This document shows positions 63,766 to 64,000 of a DNA stretch of 64,000 nt, in pieces; position 1 is the stretch's first letter, and each line of letters begins with the position of its first letter. The translations under genes and the position numbers were made by a program. The stretch covers positions 1,612,001-1,676,000 of the forward strand of contig BTPP01000006.1 in the NCBI GenBank assembly GCA_037102815.1, written 5' to 3'. The DNA is from Neurospora intermedia (lineage: Eukaryota > Ascomycota > Sordariomycetes > Sordariales > Sordariaceae). Under the pieces are notes generated by a model. It did not search any database. It had not been told where the DNA came from and worked only from the letters and a program-made list of their open reading frames with translations.

Positions 63766-64000
63766 CTATAAATTAAATTATCGAATATATAGTACCTATA
63801 AAGCTATAACTATAATAGTCCGTATAGGGTACCTAATAGGGAGGTAAGATTTTTATTCGCAACCGTAATATACTTATATATAGACCCTAAACACTCCTAA
63901 GAAGTAATATAATAATTCTAGTCTTATAGATAAAAACACTCGAAAGCGACCCTTTCCTTAATATTCTAATAATTAATATTCGTACTTTCGAAGCTTTTTA

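Larger units (their letters stand above)
2975..64000. other. RIP-mutated AT-rich isochore (about 61 kb, runs off the window)
   Basis: From about 2975 the sequence turns AT-rich and stays so. CpA and its complement TpG become rare, TpA is everywhere, and CpG is kept (many CGCG, CCGG and TCGC words). That pattern is the mark of repeat-induced point mutation acting on CpA in duplicated DNA. Nearly all long frames are closed by TAA/TAG. Where an original protein can be recognised (the Helitron) the changes are the expected His to Tyr, Gly to Ser/Arg, Asp to Asn and Glu to Lys. This implies old transposons, now heterochromatic; centromeric or subtelomeric placement is possible but unproven. Confidence 0.9.

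Overview
The window comes from a filamentous ascomycete (Pezizomycotina) with a two-compartment genome. About the first 2.97 kb has balanced base composition and holds one convincing host gene, a two-exon secreted protein with fungal splice signals. The remaining 61 kb is extremely AT-rich, poor in CpA/TpG, rich in TpA, and still keeps CpG. That is the signature of repeat-induced point mutation (RIP), a premeiotic process that mutates duplicated DNA in these fungi. The species cannot be named from the sequence alone.

Layout. 1-648: flank and promoter. 649-1725: secreted protein gene with one intron (GTGAGT donor, TACTAAC branch site, CAG acceptor). 1726-2970: ordinary intergenic sequence with a possible decayed gene fragment. 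About 2975: abrupt edge of the AT-rich isochore. 3.0-7.9 kb: strongly mutated repeats with a 71-bp and a ~142-160-bp tandem array. 7.91-8.34 kb and 18.66-18.87 kb: two patches that largely escaped RIP. Between them lies a RIP-killed Helitron whose Rep (HUH), PIF1-helicase and N-terminal domains can all still be read on the + strand (coding relic about 12.3-17.37 kb). 18.9-64 kb: continuous RIP-degraded repeat DNA with several anonymous coding relics, many tandem arrays (27, 20, 33, ~150, 48, 70, ~187, ~255 and ~137 bp), long homopolymer runs, and two families of dispersed repeats, which may derive from retroelement ends.

The only protein-coding unit likely to be active is the secreted-protein gene about 1.2 kb from the heterochromatin-like edge, a setting often seen for fast-evolving secreted proteins. 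One intact 106-codon reading frame at 62.7-63.0 kb, in a patch with less RIP, is the only other frame worth checking. No rRNA, tRNA or CRISPR array was found. The long RIP block could be a dispersed AT isochore, pericentromeric or subtelomeric; the sequence does not decide between these. I did not find a clearly new biological system. The best leads are the Helitron with its flanking islands, the coding-period repeats and the unclassified relic families.
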